Below are positions 24,933 to 33,187 of a DNA stretch of 64,000 nucleotides, piece by piece. This DNA comes from Oscillospiraceae bacterium (GTDB lineage: Bacteria; Bacillota; Clostridia; Oscillospirales; CAG-272), in NCBI GenBank assembly GCA_015065285.1, contig SVQP01000008.1:1-64000 (forward strand), written 5' to 3'. The notes beneath the pieces are model-generated. The model had not been told where the DNA came from. It did not search any database and was given only the letters and a program-made list of their open reading frames with translations. Numbering within the stretch: position 1 is the first letter of the stretch; each line of letters opens with the position of its first letter. A program made the translations under genes and the position numbers.

Positions 24933-26749
24933 ACACTCACCTCGGCAGTGGGAATCCAGGATGCAAACAAGGAGTGCTCGCTCCATTCATTTCCTGCCGA
25001 CGCATAGTCGATCAGCGTCAGCAGCTCGCGCTCGGTCTGCACCTCGGCACGCAAAAAGCCGCCGCAATCCGAGGGCATGATGCGAAAATCGGTCACGCTT
25101 GTACTGCTTATGGGCTTGAGCGGATCCTCTGTGTAGCGATTGTCACGGCAAAGCAGGATCGCGCCGTAGGTAAAGGCGCAGAAATTGTCACCTGCGCGGT
25201 TGTCACCGTGCGGTGCAGGATGGCAGGTAAGGGGAATATCAAAGGCAACCGTGATTTCATCTCCCACCTGCCATACACGTGTGATGGGCAGGTAAGTGCC
25301 GCTCTTGCCCGGGATCAGCTTGCCCTGACAAATGGCATAAAAATCCTGCGCAAAGCCGGGCACGCGCAACCAAAGCGTCATGGGCTCACTTGTATCCGAA
25401 GCGGTGACGCGAATGGTGGCAGCCCCCAGCATGGGATAGCGGGAGGATACGGCAAAGCTGATGCTGCCGCCCTTGCAGGGCACGGTAAAGCTGCCGTTTT
25501 CATACAGGTTGAGCACGCAACCATCCTCGGTTTTCATGGCGTAAAGATAAGGCGCCATGCAAAGTCCGGTCGGACCGTTTGCCGTGCAGCAGGAAAGGTC
25601 AAACCCTTTGATATTAAAGGAGAAATTAACGCGTGGATTGCGTTGACCGTTGAATCTGGGGAAATACTCGAAGAACTGCCCGTCGGGGCGCAGAGCACCT
25701 ATGATGGCATTGTACAAGCTGACCTCGAGCGCGTCCGCATATTTGACCTCCCCGGTCAGCGTCAGCAAACGGTTGCAAAGGCGCATCCAGTAAACGGTCA
25801 CGCAGGTCTCCATCATCAAATCAATATCGGGGTTGGTCTGGTTCATTTTGGTCAGATTCCATTGCTCACCCGTGCCGGGACCGAGATTGCGCGGCGCATC
25901 CGCACCACCCGAGCCAAGCAGCGTGATCTCCTGCTCGTATACCTTATCCCAAAAGAGCAGGGCAGTTTGATAAGCCGCCTGATCGCCCGTGCAGGCATAA
26001 AAGCCCAAAAGACCTTCAAAACAGGACATCATCTCGTAAGCCTTGGCAATCGATTCCTTGGGATTGCCGTTGTTTCCGATCTGCCAAGGGTCCTTGCCCG
26101 CGCGAATGGCATCAAACATATGCTCGCGCTTACAGCAGCCCACGTCCACGATATGCTGTGCCAGCTCCATGGCAGCACTCTCATCACAAATGGCGTAAAG
26201 CTGCATGAGCGGATCGAGAATGGAAGAGGATTCAATGCCGCAGAAAGCCCAGCCGGTTTCGGTGATAGGCGTTTTGGGCGCAGCACCGACCTGCGCATTG
26301 GTGTATTGCACCATGCGGCAGCAGGCGGAAAGCACGCGCTCATCCGCTGAAATGCGGTAGTAGGCAAGCAAGCCCATCAGTGCATATTTGCGCTCCCACA
26401 AATCGCTGCCGCAAGCCCCCTTTGGCTGGGTCTGTTTTTTTGTGGTGCTCAGGTCGCCGTCCGCATCCTGCAGAGAGAGCAGGTCGTCCACGGCGGTCCT
26501 GATGATGCAAAGCAGCTCTTGATCCTGCGTGTATTCATACGTCATGCAGGCGGCGCGCATCAGCTTGCCCCAGAATTCTCCCGTGGCAAAAGCATCGGTT
26601 CGATAGCGGAAATAATCCGCCAGCGCGTGCATGTCTATTTTCTTGAGCGTCTGCTCGCATACAAGCCGCAGCTTGCTATCTATGATTCCGTGCATTTGCA
26701 CGTCCTTGACGTCAAGCGCACAAAGCTTATCCGAAATGGCGTAGGACAT
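24929..26749 (-). CDS. GH127 family glycoside hydrolase (beta-L-arabinofuranosidase type)
   Basis: 606 residues. The (alpha/alpha)6 barrel shows IESSSILDPLMQLY and ILDPL-type helices, and the GH127 zinc site is recognisable: Glu and Cys in METCVTVYWM (about 305-314) and the Cys pair in LSCCTANGPTG (about 385). In characterised members one of these cysteines is the nucleophile and the products are L-arabinofuranose units released from arabinan or glycoproteins. No signal peptide, so it is cytoplasmic. The start at 26749 has GGAGGTGG four bases upstream. It is coupled to the glucosaminidase by ATGA and has a promoter at 26777-26805. Confidence 0.82.
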   Translation of the reverse strand: MSYAISDKLCALDVKDVQMHGIIDSKLRLVCEQTLKKIDMHALADYFRYRTDAFATGEFWGKLMRAACMTYEYTQDQELLCIIRTAVDDLLSLQDADGDLSTTKKQTQPKGACGSDLWERKYALMGLLAYYRISADERVLSACCRMVQYTNAQVGAAPKTPITETGWAFCGIESSSILDPLMQLYAICDESAAMELAQHIVDVGCCKREHMFDAIRAGKDPWQIGNNGNPKESIAKAYEMMSCFEGLLGFYACTGDQAAYQTALLFWDKVYEQEITLLGSGGADAPRNLGPGTGEQWNLTKMNQTNPDIDLMMETCVTVYWMRLCNRLLTLTGEVKYADALEVSLYNAIIGALRPDGQFFEYFPRFNGQRNPRVNFSFNIKGFDLSCCTANGPTGLCMAPYLYAMKTEDGCVLNLYENGSFTVPCKGGSISFAVSSRYPMLGAATIRVTASDTSEPMTLWLRVPGFAQDFYAICQGKLIPGKSGTYLPITRVWQVGDEITVAFDIPLTCHPAPHGDNRAGDNFCAFTYGAILLCRDNRYTEDPLKPISSTSVTDFRIMPSDCGGFLRAEVQTERELLTLIDYASAGNEWSEHSLFASWIPTAEVSV

Positions 26750-26776
26750 ATTCCACCTCCGCGTGTTTGATACTTC

Positions 26777-26805
26777 AGTATACCATAATTGTGGGAAAAT
26801 GTAAA
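26777..26805 (-). promoter_or_regulatory. Promoter of the GH127-glucosaminidase pair
   Basis: Minus-strand TTTACA (26805-26800) and TATACT (26782-26777), 17-base spacer. Confidence 0.65.
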
Positions 26806-26820
26806 GGGAAAAGATACAAA

Positions 26821-26845
26821 AAGAGCGACCCCCGCGGTCGCTCTT
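26821..26845 (-). terminator. Terminator of the 27117-26872 gene
   Basis: Stem AAGAGCGACC with complement, 5-base loop, followed by T5 on the minus strand. It separates the small membrane gene from the GH127 promoter. Confidence 0.8.
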
Positions 26846-26871
26846 GGAAAATACATGGTATGAGCATAACA

Positions 26872-27117
26872 CTAACTCTGATCTTTGAAATTTTTATTGT
26901 AAACGATTTGCAATACAATGAAAGCGGCAATGCAAACAAAGCCAATGATGGTCATCCATCCCGTGCTGATAGGAATATGCAAAGCCTCCAATAGTTGAGC
27001 GGTACTTTGAGGCCCCGACAATTCTTCATATAGCCAAAACAGCATAAAAGCCAGAGCGGCAAATAACAGCAAATATTGTACAATCAGTAAGAATATCTTA
27101 ATTGTTTTTCTTTTCAT
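26872..27117 (-). CDS. Small two-span membrane protein
   Basis: 81 residues starting MKRKTIKIFLL, with GAGG seven bases upstream. Hydrophobic spans at about 7-30 and 52-70 flank a short loop (EELSGPQSTAQLLEALHIPIST). No family recognised. AT-rich relative to its neighbours and transcribed alone from the promoter at 27228-27256. Confidence 0.6.
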   Translation of the reverse strand: MKRKTIKIFLLIVQYLLLFAALAFMLFWLYEELSGPQSTAQLLEALHIPISTGWMTIIGFVCIAAFIVLQIVYNKNFKDQS

Positions 27118-27227
27118 ATGATGTCCTCTTGAAAAACGTAAGGATATCTCCATCTACCTATATAGTCGCAATTTTAGCCGAAAAGTTCGGTGTTTTTTGA
27201 AAAATTTTGAAAATATCTTGTATTTTT

Positions 27228-27256
27228 ATTTTAGCATGATTCTCAATGGATGTCAA
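27228..27256 (-). promoter_or_regulatory. Promoter of the 27117-26872 gene
   Basis: Minus-strand TTGACA (27256-27251) and TAAAAT (27233-27228), 17-base spacer, giving a leader of about 105 bases. Confidence 0.65.
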
Positions 27257-27356
27257 GAGAGCACCATCCTGCATGGGACGGCGCCATGCCGCAAGCGGCA
27301 AATGTCCCGAGCTGTGATGGGCTTGCGGGGATGTCTGCGCTGTGAAAATAAGAAAT

Positions 27357-27458
27357 GTAGGGGAAGGTATTACCTTCCCGCCCGCGAAGGGGAGGTTGGC
27401 GTTCGGGAGGCTCCGTTCGTTCACTGTTTACGGGCGGGAAGATGATATCTTCCCCTAC
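27357..27458. mobile_element. Short element with paired GTAGGGG arms (element 1)
   Basis: Two 28-base arms face each other: GTAGGGGAAGGTATTACC with TTCCCGCCCG at 27357-27384, and its inverted version at 27431-27458 (CGGGCGGGAAGATGATATC onward). Each arm is itself a hairpin (GGGAAGGT/ACCTTCCC; GGGAAGAT/ATCTTCCC). It carries no gene and looks like a MITE. A related pair of arms in the opposite arrangement is at 52156-52254. The rest of the 27118-27572 gap holds two promoters and a weak hairpin (GGGAC/GTCCC, 27277-27310). Confidence 0.65.
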
Positions 27459-27516
27459 ACGATGCTCTTTGTGTACGCGTTTATCTCGCAATATCGCACT
27501 TTCTCTTGACAAAATA

Positions 27517-27545
27517 ATCAATTTGGGGTATAATGCTAAACAGAA
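27517..27545 (+). promoter_or_regulatory. Promoter of the metal-handling pair
   Basis: TTGACA (27517-27522), 17 bases, TATAAT (27540-27545): a full consensus. No obvious CzrA/CadC-type palindrome overlaps it by eye. Confidence 0.8.
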
Positions 27546-27572
27546 AAGTAGGCTTTTTTACAGGAGGTTATC

Positions 27573-27794
27573 ATGAAAAAGGTATTTAAGATGGAAGATC
27601 TGGATTGCGCACATTGCGCCTCCAAAATGGAAGAGGGCATTAAGAAGATCGAGGGTGTGACCTACGCAAGCGTCAGCTTTATGGCGCAGAGACTGACTGT
27701 GGAGGCGGATGCGGATCAGTTTGACAGAATCATTCCCGAGATCGTCAAGGTAGTCAAAAAGGTCGATTCCGATTGCAAGGTGATTATAAAATAA
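27573..27794 (+). CDS. Heavy-metal-associated (HMA) domain protein, CopZ-like
   Basis: 73 residues, a single ferredoxin-like HMA domain. The metal site is Cys12 and Cys15 in DLDCAHCAS. It probably passes a soft or borderline metal to the ATPase encoded next: the stop codon overlaps the next start (TAATG), so the two are made together. The domain is thus detached from the pump, which has no HMA domain of its own. Strong AGGAGG site. Confidence 0.88.
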   Translation: MKKVFKMEDLDCAHCASKMEEGIKKIEGVTYASVSFMAQRLTVEADADQFDRIIPEIVKVVKKVDSDCKVIIK

Positions 27795-29743
27795 TGAAGC
27801 TGAAAAAGAGTCAGAAAAGGGTACTGGTCCGCATCATTGTAGCGGCTGTTTTGCTGCTGCTTTGCCACGTATTGATTGGTGGACACAGCCATTTCGGAGA
27901 AAACCACGGGCATGTTCATCTGCCCGATTGGGCGGCTGCCTTGTGCTATCTGGTGCCGTACCTGATCATTGGTTACGATATTCTTTGGAAGGCTGTGCGC
28001 GGCATTTTCAGCGGACAGGTATTCGATGAGAATTTTTTGATGGCTGTGGCAACCATCGGCGTGCTCTCTATCGGTCTGTTTCCCGATAAGGAGCCCGAGT
28101 ATTTAGAGGCGGTCATGGTCATGCTGCTGTATCAGACGGGCGAGCTGTTCCAAAGCATTGCCGTGGGTAAGAGCAGAAATGCCATCGCGTCGCTCATGGA
28201 GATCTGCCCCGATACAGCAAATGTGGAGCGAGAGGGCAAGATCGAGGTGGTTGCCCCCGACGAGATTGCGGTGGGCGATATCATTGTCATAAAGCCCGGC
28301 GAGAAGGTACCGCTGGACGGTACGGTCATTGAAGGGCAGAGCAGCCTGAACACGGTTGCGCTGACCGGTGAATCCAATCCGCGTGACGTCGCGCCCGGCG
28401 ACGGTGTGATCAGCGGCTGTATCAATATGAACGGCGTGCTGCGCGTGCGCGTGGAAAAGGAATTCGGTGAATCTACCGTTTCCAAGATCTTGGAGCTGGT
28501 GGAGACCTCGGGCGATAAAAAATCCAAGAGTGAGGCTTATATTTCGCGTTTTGCGCGCTGGTATACCCCCATTGTGGTGTGCTCGGCAGTCGCGCTTGCG
28601 GTGCTGCCGCCCCTGATTCTGGGCTTGGTTAACGGCTGGGAGAATGCGCAGTGGAGCGAATGGATCTTAAAAGCCATCAATTTCCTGATCATTTCCTGTC
28701 CCTGCGCGCTGGTCATTTCGGTGCCCATGTCCTTCTTTGGCGGTATCGGCGGTGCTTCGCGAAAGGGCATTCTGATCAAGGGCTCCAACTATCTCGAGGC
28801 ACTTGCCAAGGCGGAGTGCGTGGTATTTGATAAAACCGGCACGCTGACCAAGGGCAATTTCAAGGTGACAGCCATTCATCCCGAAAAGATTGACGAGCAA
28901 GCGCTGCTGGATCTGGCGGCTACCGCCGAGAGCTATTCGGATCATCCCATCTCACGCTCGCTCAAACAGGCTTATGCCAAGGAAGTGGATAACAGCCGCG
29001 TGGGTGAGGTGCGCGAGATTGCAGGGCACGGCATCAAAGCCATGATCGACGGCAAGCAGGTTTGCGTTGGCAACCGCAAGTTTATGCGCAGCATTGGCGC
29101 GCAGTGGCACGAATGTGACGCGGTGGGTACCGTGGTACACGTAGCCGTGGACGGGGAATACGAGGGGCATATCATTGTGTCCGATGAAATCAAGCCGGAT
29201 GCCAAGGCAGGCATTGAAAAGCTGCGCCGTCTGGGTATAAAAAAGACCGTGATGCTGACGGGTGACGCCTCTGCTACCGGCAAGGCAATCGGTGATAGCC
29301 TTGGTGTGGACGAGGTGCACAGCGAGCTTTTGCCCGAGGGCAAGGTGAAAAGACTGGAGCAGCTGATCGCGCAGAAATCCCCCAAGAAAAACGTGGTGTA
29401 CGTGGGCGACGGCATCAACGATGCGCCCGTGCTTGCAAGGGGAGACGTTGGCATTGCCATGGGTGCGCTTGGCTCGGATGCTGCCATTGAGGCGGCTGAC
29501 GTGGTGCTCATGGATGATAAGCCCTCCAAGGTGGCAACCGCCATTCAGATCAGCCGCAGAACGCTTGGCATTGTCAAGCAGAATATTGTGTTTGCCATTG
29601 GCGTCAAGGTCGTGGTACTGATTCTGAGCATGCTGCCTTTTATCGGCACGCTGCCGCCTATCGTGGCAATTTTTGCTGACGTGGGCGTGATGATCCTTGC
29701 CGTGCTCAACGCCATGCGTGCGTTATATGTTCCAAAAAAATAA
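27794..29743 (+). CDS. P1B-type ATPase exporting Zn2+/Cd2+/Pb2+ (ZntA/CadA group)
   Basis: 649 residues. A His-rich N terminus (GGHSHFGENHGHVHLP, 29-44) replaces the usual HMA domain. Membrane segment 6 has Cys-Pro-Cys at 302-304 (SCPCALVISVP), the phosphorylated Asp346 lies in FDKTGTLTKG, TGES at 191-194 and GDGINDAP in the hinge are intact, and the last helix has ADVGVMILAVLNAMRAL, whose Asp is characteristic of the zinc/cadmium/lead (P1B-2) group. It should use ATP to expel divalent metals across the cytoplasmic membrane. The HMA partner is encoded just upstream. A terminator follows. Confidence 0.9.
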   Translation: MKLKKSQKRVLVRIIVAAVLLLLCHVLIGGHSHFGENHGHVHLPDWAAALCYLVPYLIIGYDILWKAVRGIFSGQVFDENFLMAVATIGVLSIGLFPDKEPEYLEAVMVMLLYQTGELFQSIAVGKSRNAIASLMEICPDTANVEREGKIEVVAPDEIAVGDIIVIKPGEKVPLDGTVIEGQSSLNTVALTGESNPRDVAPGDGVISGCINMNGVLRVRVEKEFGESTVSKILELVETSGDKKSKSEAYISRFARWYTPIVVCSAVALAVLPPLILGLVNGWENAQWSEWILKAINFLIISCPCALVISVPMSFFGGIGGASRKGILIKGSNYLEALAKAECVVFDKTGTLTKGNFKVTAIHPEKIDEQALLDLAATAESYSDHPISRSLKQAYAKEVDNSRVGEVREIAGHGIKAMIDGKQVCVGNRKFMRSIGAQWHECDAVGTVVHVAVDGEYEGHIIVSDEIKPDAKAGIEKLRRLGIKKTVMLTGDASATGKAIGDSLGVDEVHSELLPEGKVKRLEQLIAQKSPKKNVVYVGDGINDAPVLARGDVGIAMGALGSDAAIEAADVVLMDDKPSKVATAIQISRRTLGIVKQNIVFAIGVKVVVLILSMLPFIGTLPPIVAIFADVGVMILAVLNAMRALYVPKK

Positions 29744-29767
29744 GTGCAGTTTTGTACAAACAGCCAA

Positions 29768-29799
29768 AAACGGCGGAATGCTCTTGCATTCCGCCGTTT
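29768..29799 (+). terminator. Terminator of the metal ATPase, overlapping the next promoter
   Basis: Stem AAACGGCGGAATGC with complement and a TCTT loop. The -35 box TTGCAT of the following promoter (29784-29789) lies in the loop and descending strand. Confidence 0.75.
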
Positions 29800-29812
29800 G
29801 CTTTGCTATAAT
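29784..29812 (+). promoter_or_regulatory. Promoter of the GH99-like gene
   Basis: TTGCAT (29784-29789), 17 bases, TATAAT (29807-29812). The -35 lies inside the upstream terminator hairpin. Confidence 0.65.
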
Positions 29813-29869
29813 GTAAGGTACAGAATGGTTATTTCTGACCATACTTTCACACAAAGAAAGGAACATAAC

Positions 29870-32782
29870 ATGAAAAGAAGAGTGCTGATTACGGCAATCG
29901 TTTTGCTGCTCTGCGCCTGCATGGTTGCGGGCATGCTGATCACAAGTCGCGCAAATGCGGGCGGCTCTGCCGTACAAACTACACTGACCAACCTTTCAAA
30001 CGCGAATTCGGTTGCAACGAGAGGCAACAAGATCGGTGTGACTCCGCTTTCGGTGTCCGCATCCGACAGCACCGTGTTTGATACGTCCAAGCCCAATCTG
30101 CTGTACGATTTCAGCTCGTCCAAGCCGGCAGAGAGCTTTGCAAACGGTCACGATACCGTGCACAGCGAAGAGGATGGGTATTATTCCTTCCTGATTACCG
30201 GCAGTGACCCCTACGTGTGGCTGGGTCAGCCCAATATCAAGTGCAAGGATGCACAGTATGCGCTGATCTACTATCGCACCGAGTGCGCTGCAATGGGCGA
30301 ATTCTTTGTACAGAGAAGCGATAACGTAAACATGGGTCAGCCCGGTTCTCACATGGACTGGAATTACAATGCCTCGGGCGAGTGGGAATCCCTTGTCGTG
30401 CATTGCACCTCGTGGGCAGATTCCTCCTCCAGTATCAACGTGCTGCGTATTGACCCCTTGGCAAACGGTGCGTTTGTCAACGGCGAGACCACCATTGATA
30501 TTGCTTATATCGCGTTCTTCGGCTCTCAGGAGGATGCAGATAGCTTTGATATGACCGAGTATAAGAAGTATCTTGCACACGAGGAGCAGATCAAGGCGGA
30601 AGAGGAATCCAAGCGCCAGGAAGAGGAGAAGGCAAACAAAGAGGTTGAATGGGCAGATCCCACTCCCTCCCAGCTTCCCACCTTCGCAGCTGATACCCAA
30701 GAGGGCAGCGTGCAGTATGCGGTATCCGAGGACGGTGCCACCGTTACCATTTCGTACCTGCTCAACGGTGAGACGGTCAGCTATACCGTTCCCAACAACG
30801 TCAACTACGTCTTTGGCGGCTATGCAGGCACCGATGATCTTGGCAGAAGCCTTTACACGCAGTATTCCACCTATACCACCACCAATCACAAGCAGTCCGT
30901 TTCCGATCCCAAGCCCGTAGGCGTTTACGGTGAGGACGGAGAGCACTACGTGGGCATCTTCTATTTCTTGTGGATGGGTGAGCACGGGGATACCGGTGTG
31001 TGGGACAACACGCATATTGTGGAAAAATATGGCAATAAGGCATTCAACACAAGCACCTGCAACGCATGGGGCGGAGTTGGTCAGATGCACTACTTTGCAG
31101 AGCCCTTGTACGGTTACTACTATTCCAGTGACCAGTGGGTCATGCGTAAGCATATGGAGCTGCTCTCCAATGCAAACGTGGACTTCCTTTACATTGACGT
31201 GACCAACGGTTATGAATATTATAACAACGCAGTGCTGCTTTTGGAGGTTTGTCACGAGATGAACCAGCAGGGCTATGATGCTCCGCAGATCGTGTTCTAC
31301 ACCAACTCCAGCAGCGGCAACGTTGTCAGAACGCTTTATAACAAGATCTACTCCAAGAATCTGTATCCCGATACCTGGCTGTACGTGGACGGCAAGCCCA
31401 TGATCATTGCACAGTACGAGGATAATATCAACGATTTCTTCACCATCCGTCTGCCCCAGTGGCCCAACGAGCCCACCAAGCAGAACGCATGGCCTTGGAT
31501 GGACTTCCAGTGGCCGCAGAGAACCTTTAAGAATGCGGAGGGCGACAGAGAAGCCATCAGCGTTTCCATGGCACAGCATGCAGGCACCATTCAGTTCAGT
31601 GACTCTGCATTCTACGGTGACCGCTCCAACCGCGGCAGATCCTTCAACGGAACCTATGATCTGTTGACCGAGGATTCCTACAAGCTGGGTATCAACTTCC
31701 AGTATCAGTTTGACAGAGCCCTGCATCAGAATGCAAAGTACGTGCTTGTTACCGGCTGGAACGAGTGGGTAGCACAGCGCCAGCCCACCGATAACGGTAC
31801 CATCCGCTTTGTTGATACCGCGTCCCTGGAGTTCTCCCGTGACATTGAAATGACCATTACCGATTACTATTTTGATAACTACTACATGCAGCTGGTTTAC
31901 AACGTGCAGGCACTCAAGGGTGCTGCTCCCATCATCGTGCAGGACGGTCGCCAGCCGATTAACGTGACCGGTGATTTCTCTCAGTGGGATAGCGTTCCCG
32001 TTACCTACTATGACGTAGAGGGTGACACGGTTGACCGTAACGGCAAGGCATTTGGACGCCAGACCATGACCAATACCACCGGCAGAAACGACATTGTTTC
32101 GGCTAAGGTGACCCAGGATACTACCTACCTGTATTTCTACGCACAGTGCGCAGATGATATCTGCAAGCCCGTGGCAAATACCTCCTGGATGCAGCTGTTC
32201 TTGGACGTGGACGGCAGTGTTGAAACCGGCTGGTACGGCTATGATTTCATTATCAACTACAACGCATCCGAAAACTTTACCACCACCGTTGCCAAGTACA
32301 CCGGCACGGACGGTGCATACGGCTTTACCGATTGCGGTACCGTTTCCTATCGCGTCAAGGATAATCAGATGATGATTGCAGTTCCCATGGAAATGCTGGG
32401 CATCACCTATTATAATCAGCTTTGCATGCAGTTCAAGTGGGCTGACAGTGATACGCTGCTTGACGAAATGGCTGATTTCTATCTGGACGGTGATATGGCA
32501 CCTCTTGGCAGACTCAACTACGTATATCAGAACTACATTCCCGGTATCAGCACCGATATCACTCCCGCAAACGTGATCACCATGGAGCAGAAGCAGGCAG
32601 GTGAGGAAATTACTACCGAGCCTGAATCTTCCGTTGAAGAGACCACAAATGCACCCGAGGCATCCGAGACTGAGGGTGAAACGCAGGAGCAGGCAGGCGG
32701 CTGTAAGGCTGTGGCAGGCGGTATGATGGTGCTTGCACTGATGGGCGCTTGCATGATCACCTTCAAAAAGAAGAGAGATTGA
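29870..32782 (+). CDS. Large secreted GH99-like/WbsX-type protein with CBM9-like domain and Cys-containing C-terminal anchor
   Basis: 970 residues. Signal peptide (about 1-30). Residues 60-200 form a carbohydrate-binding-like region (VWLGQPNIKCKDAQYALIYY), then a helical linker. The catalytic-type domain at about 345-660 has HYVGIFYFLWMGEHG, NVDFLYIDVTNGYEYY, GKPMIIAQYEDN and VTGWNEWVAQRQP (about 627-640), the WNEW signature of GH99-like/WbsX proteins. A CBM9-like domain follows (about 695-900; FSQWDSVPV, MQLFLDVDGS). The end is GGCKAVAGGMMVL, a hydrophobic span and KKKRD. It probably attacks or binds mannose-type polysaccharides at the cell surface. The start at 29870 has AAAGGA; an extension to 29744 crosses the promoter and is rejected. 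Confidence 0.75.
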   Translation: MKRRVLITAIVLLLCACMVAGMLITSRANAGGSAVQTTLTNLSNANSVATRGNKIGVTPLSVSASDSTVFDTSKPNLLYDFSSSKPAESFANGHDTVHSEEDGYYSFLITGSDPYVWLGQPNIKCKDAQYALIYYRTECAAMGEFFVQRSDNVNMGQPGSHMDWNYNASGEWESLVVHCTSWADSSSSINVLRIDPLANGAFVNGETTIDIAYIAFFGSQEDADSFDMTEYKKYLAHEEQIKAEEESKRQEEEKANKEVEWADPTPSQLPTFAADTQEGSVQYAVSEDGATVTISYLLNGETVSYTVPNNVNYVFGGYAGTDDLGRSLYTQYSTYTTTNHKQSVSDPKPVGVYGEDGEHYVGIFYFLWMGEHGDTGVWDNTHIVEKYGNKAFNTSTCNAWGGVGQMHYFAEPLYGYYYSSDQWVMRKHMELLSNANVDFLYIDVTNGYEYYNNAVLLLEVCHEMNQQGYDAPQIVFYTNSSSGNVVRTLYNKIYSKNLYPDTWLYVDGKPMIIAQYEDNINDFFTIRLPQWPNEPTKQNAWPWMDFQWPQRTFKNAEGDREAISVSMAQHAGTIQFSDSAFYGDRSNRGRSFNGTYDLLTEDSYKLGINFQYQFDRALHQNAKYVLVTGWNEWVAQRQPTDNGTIRFVDTASLEFSRDIEMTITDYYFDNYYMQLVYNVQALKGAAPIIVQDGRQPINVTGDFSQWDSVPVTYYDVEGDTVDRNGKAFGRQTMTNTTGRNDIVSAKVTQDTTYLYFYAQCADDICKPVANTSWMQLFLDVDGSVETGWYGYDFIINYNASENFTTTVAKYTGTDGAYGFTDCGTVSYRVKDNQMMIAVPMEMLGITYYNQLCMQFKWADSDTLLDEMADFYLDGDMAPLGRLNYVYQNYIPGISTDITPANVITMEQKQAGEEITTEPESSVEETTNAPEASETEGETQEQAGGCKAVAGGMMVLALMGACMITFKKKRD

Positions 32783-33080
32783 TGCAATCCTATAAGGCTC
32801 ATTTATATCAAGCAGAGAACGGCAAGGATTTATATTGCTTGGATATCCGATGCACCTGACGCCCACCGAATTTCGCATTCTGTCCTATTTTTCACAAAGG
32901 GAAGGCACAACGGTGGATGCGGATGCACTGCTGGCACATTGCTACCATGGCAAGCAACCGGACGTTTCAAACGTTTCGGTTCGAATCAGCCTGATCAATC
33001 AAAAAGCTGCCCGGATCGGTGGCAGACGCTTGATCCGGTTTGTGCGCGGACGCGGATATAAATTCTGCGACGATATCTGA
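32782..33080 (+). pseudogene. Winged-helix (OmpR/PhoB-type) DNA-binding protein split by a frameshift
   Basis: The first 25 codons from the ATG at 32782 (MQSYKAHLYQAENGKDLYC) read the beta-sheet start of an OmpR-type domain and stop at 32857-32859. The rest (LTPTEFRILSYF, SVRISLINQKAARIGGRRL, FVRGRGYKF) is in the -1 frame from about 32850 to 33080. One extra base near 32852 would join them as DIRCHLTPTEF. No receiver domain is present; the rejoined protein would have about 99 residues. It may be a real mutation, an assembly error in a short C run, programmed frameshifting, or two coupled short genes. The start overlaps the previous stop (TGATG). Confidence 0.6.
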
Positions 33081-33087
33081 TATCAAA

Positions 33088-33115
33088 AAGGGCAACCGCA
33101 ATTGCGGTTGCCCTT
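33088..33115 (+). terminator. Terminator after the winged-helix gene
   Basis: Perfect palindrome AAGGGCAACCGCAA with complement, followed by AATTTTTTG. Confidence 0.85.
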
Positions 33116-33124
33116 AATTTTTTG

Positions 33125-33153
33125 TTGACGGAATCAAAAAGATTTGATATAAT
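33125..33153 (+). promoter_or_regulatory. Promoter of recG
   Basis: TTGACG (33125-33130), 17 bases, TATAAT (33148-33153), 35 bases before the chosen start. Confidence 0.75.
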
Positions 33154-33187
33154 ATGAAAAAGAACGTTTATGAAAGGAGCAGAACCC

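Noticed and set aside
29996..32878. 960-codon frame antisense to the GH99-like gene
   Set aside because: The plus strand has a signal peptide, promoter, ribosome site and recognisable domains; the antisense frame is a shadow of codon bias.
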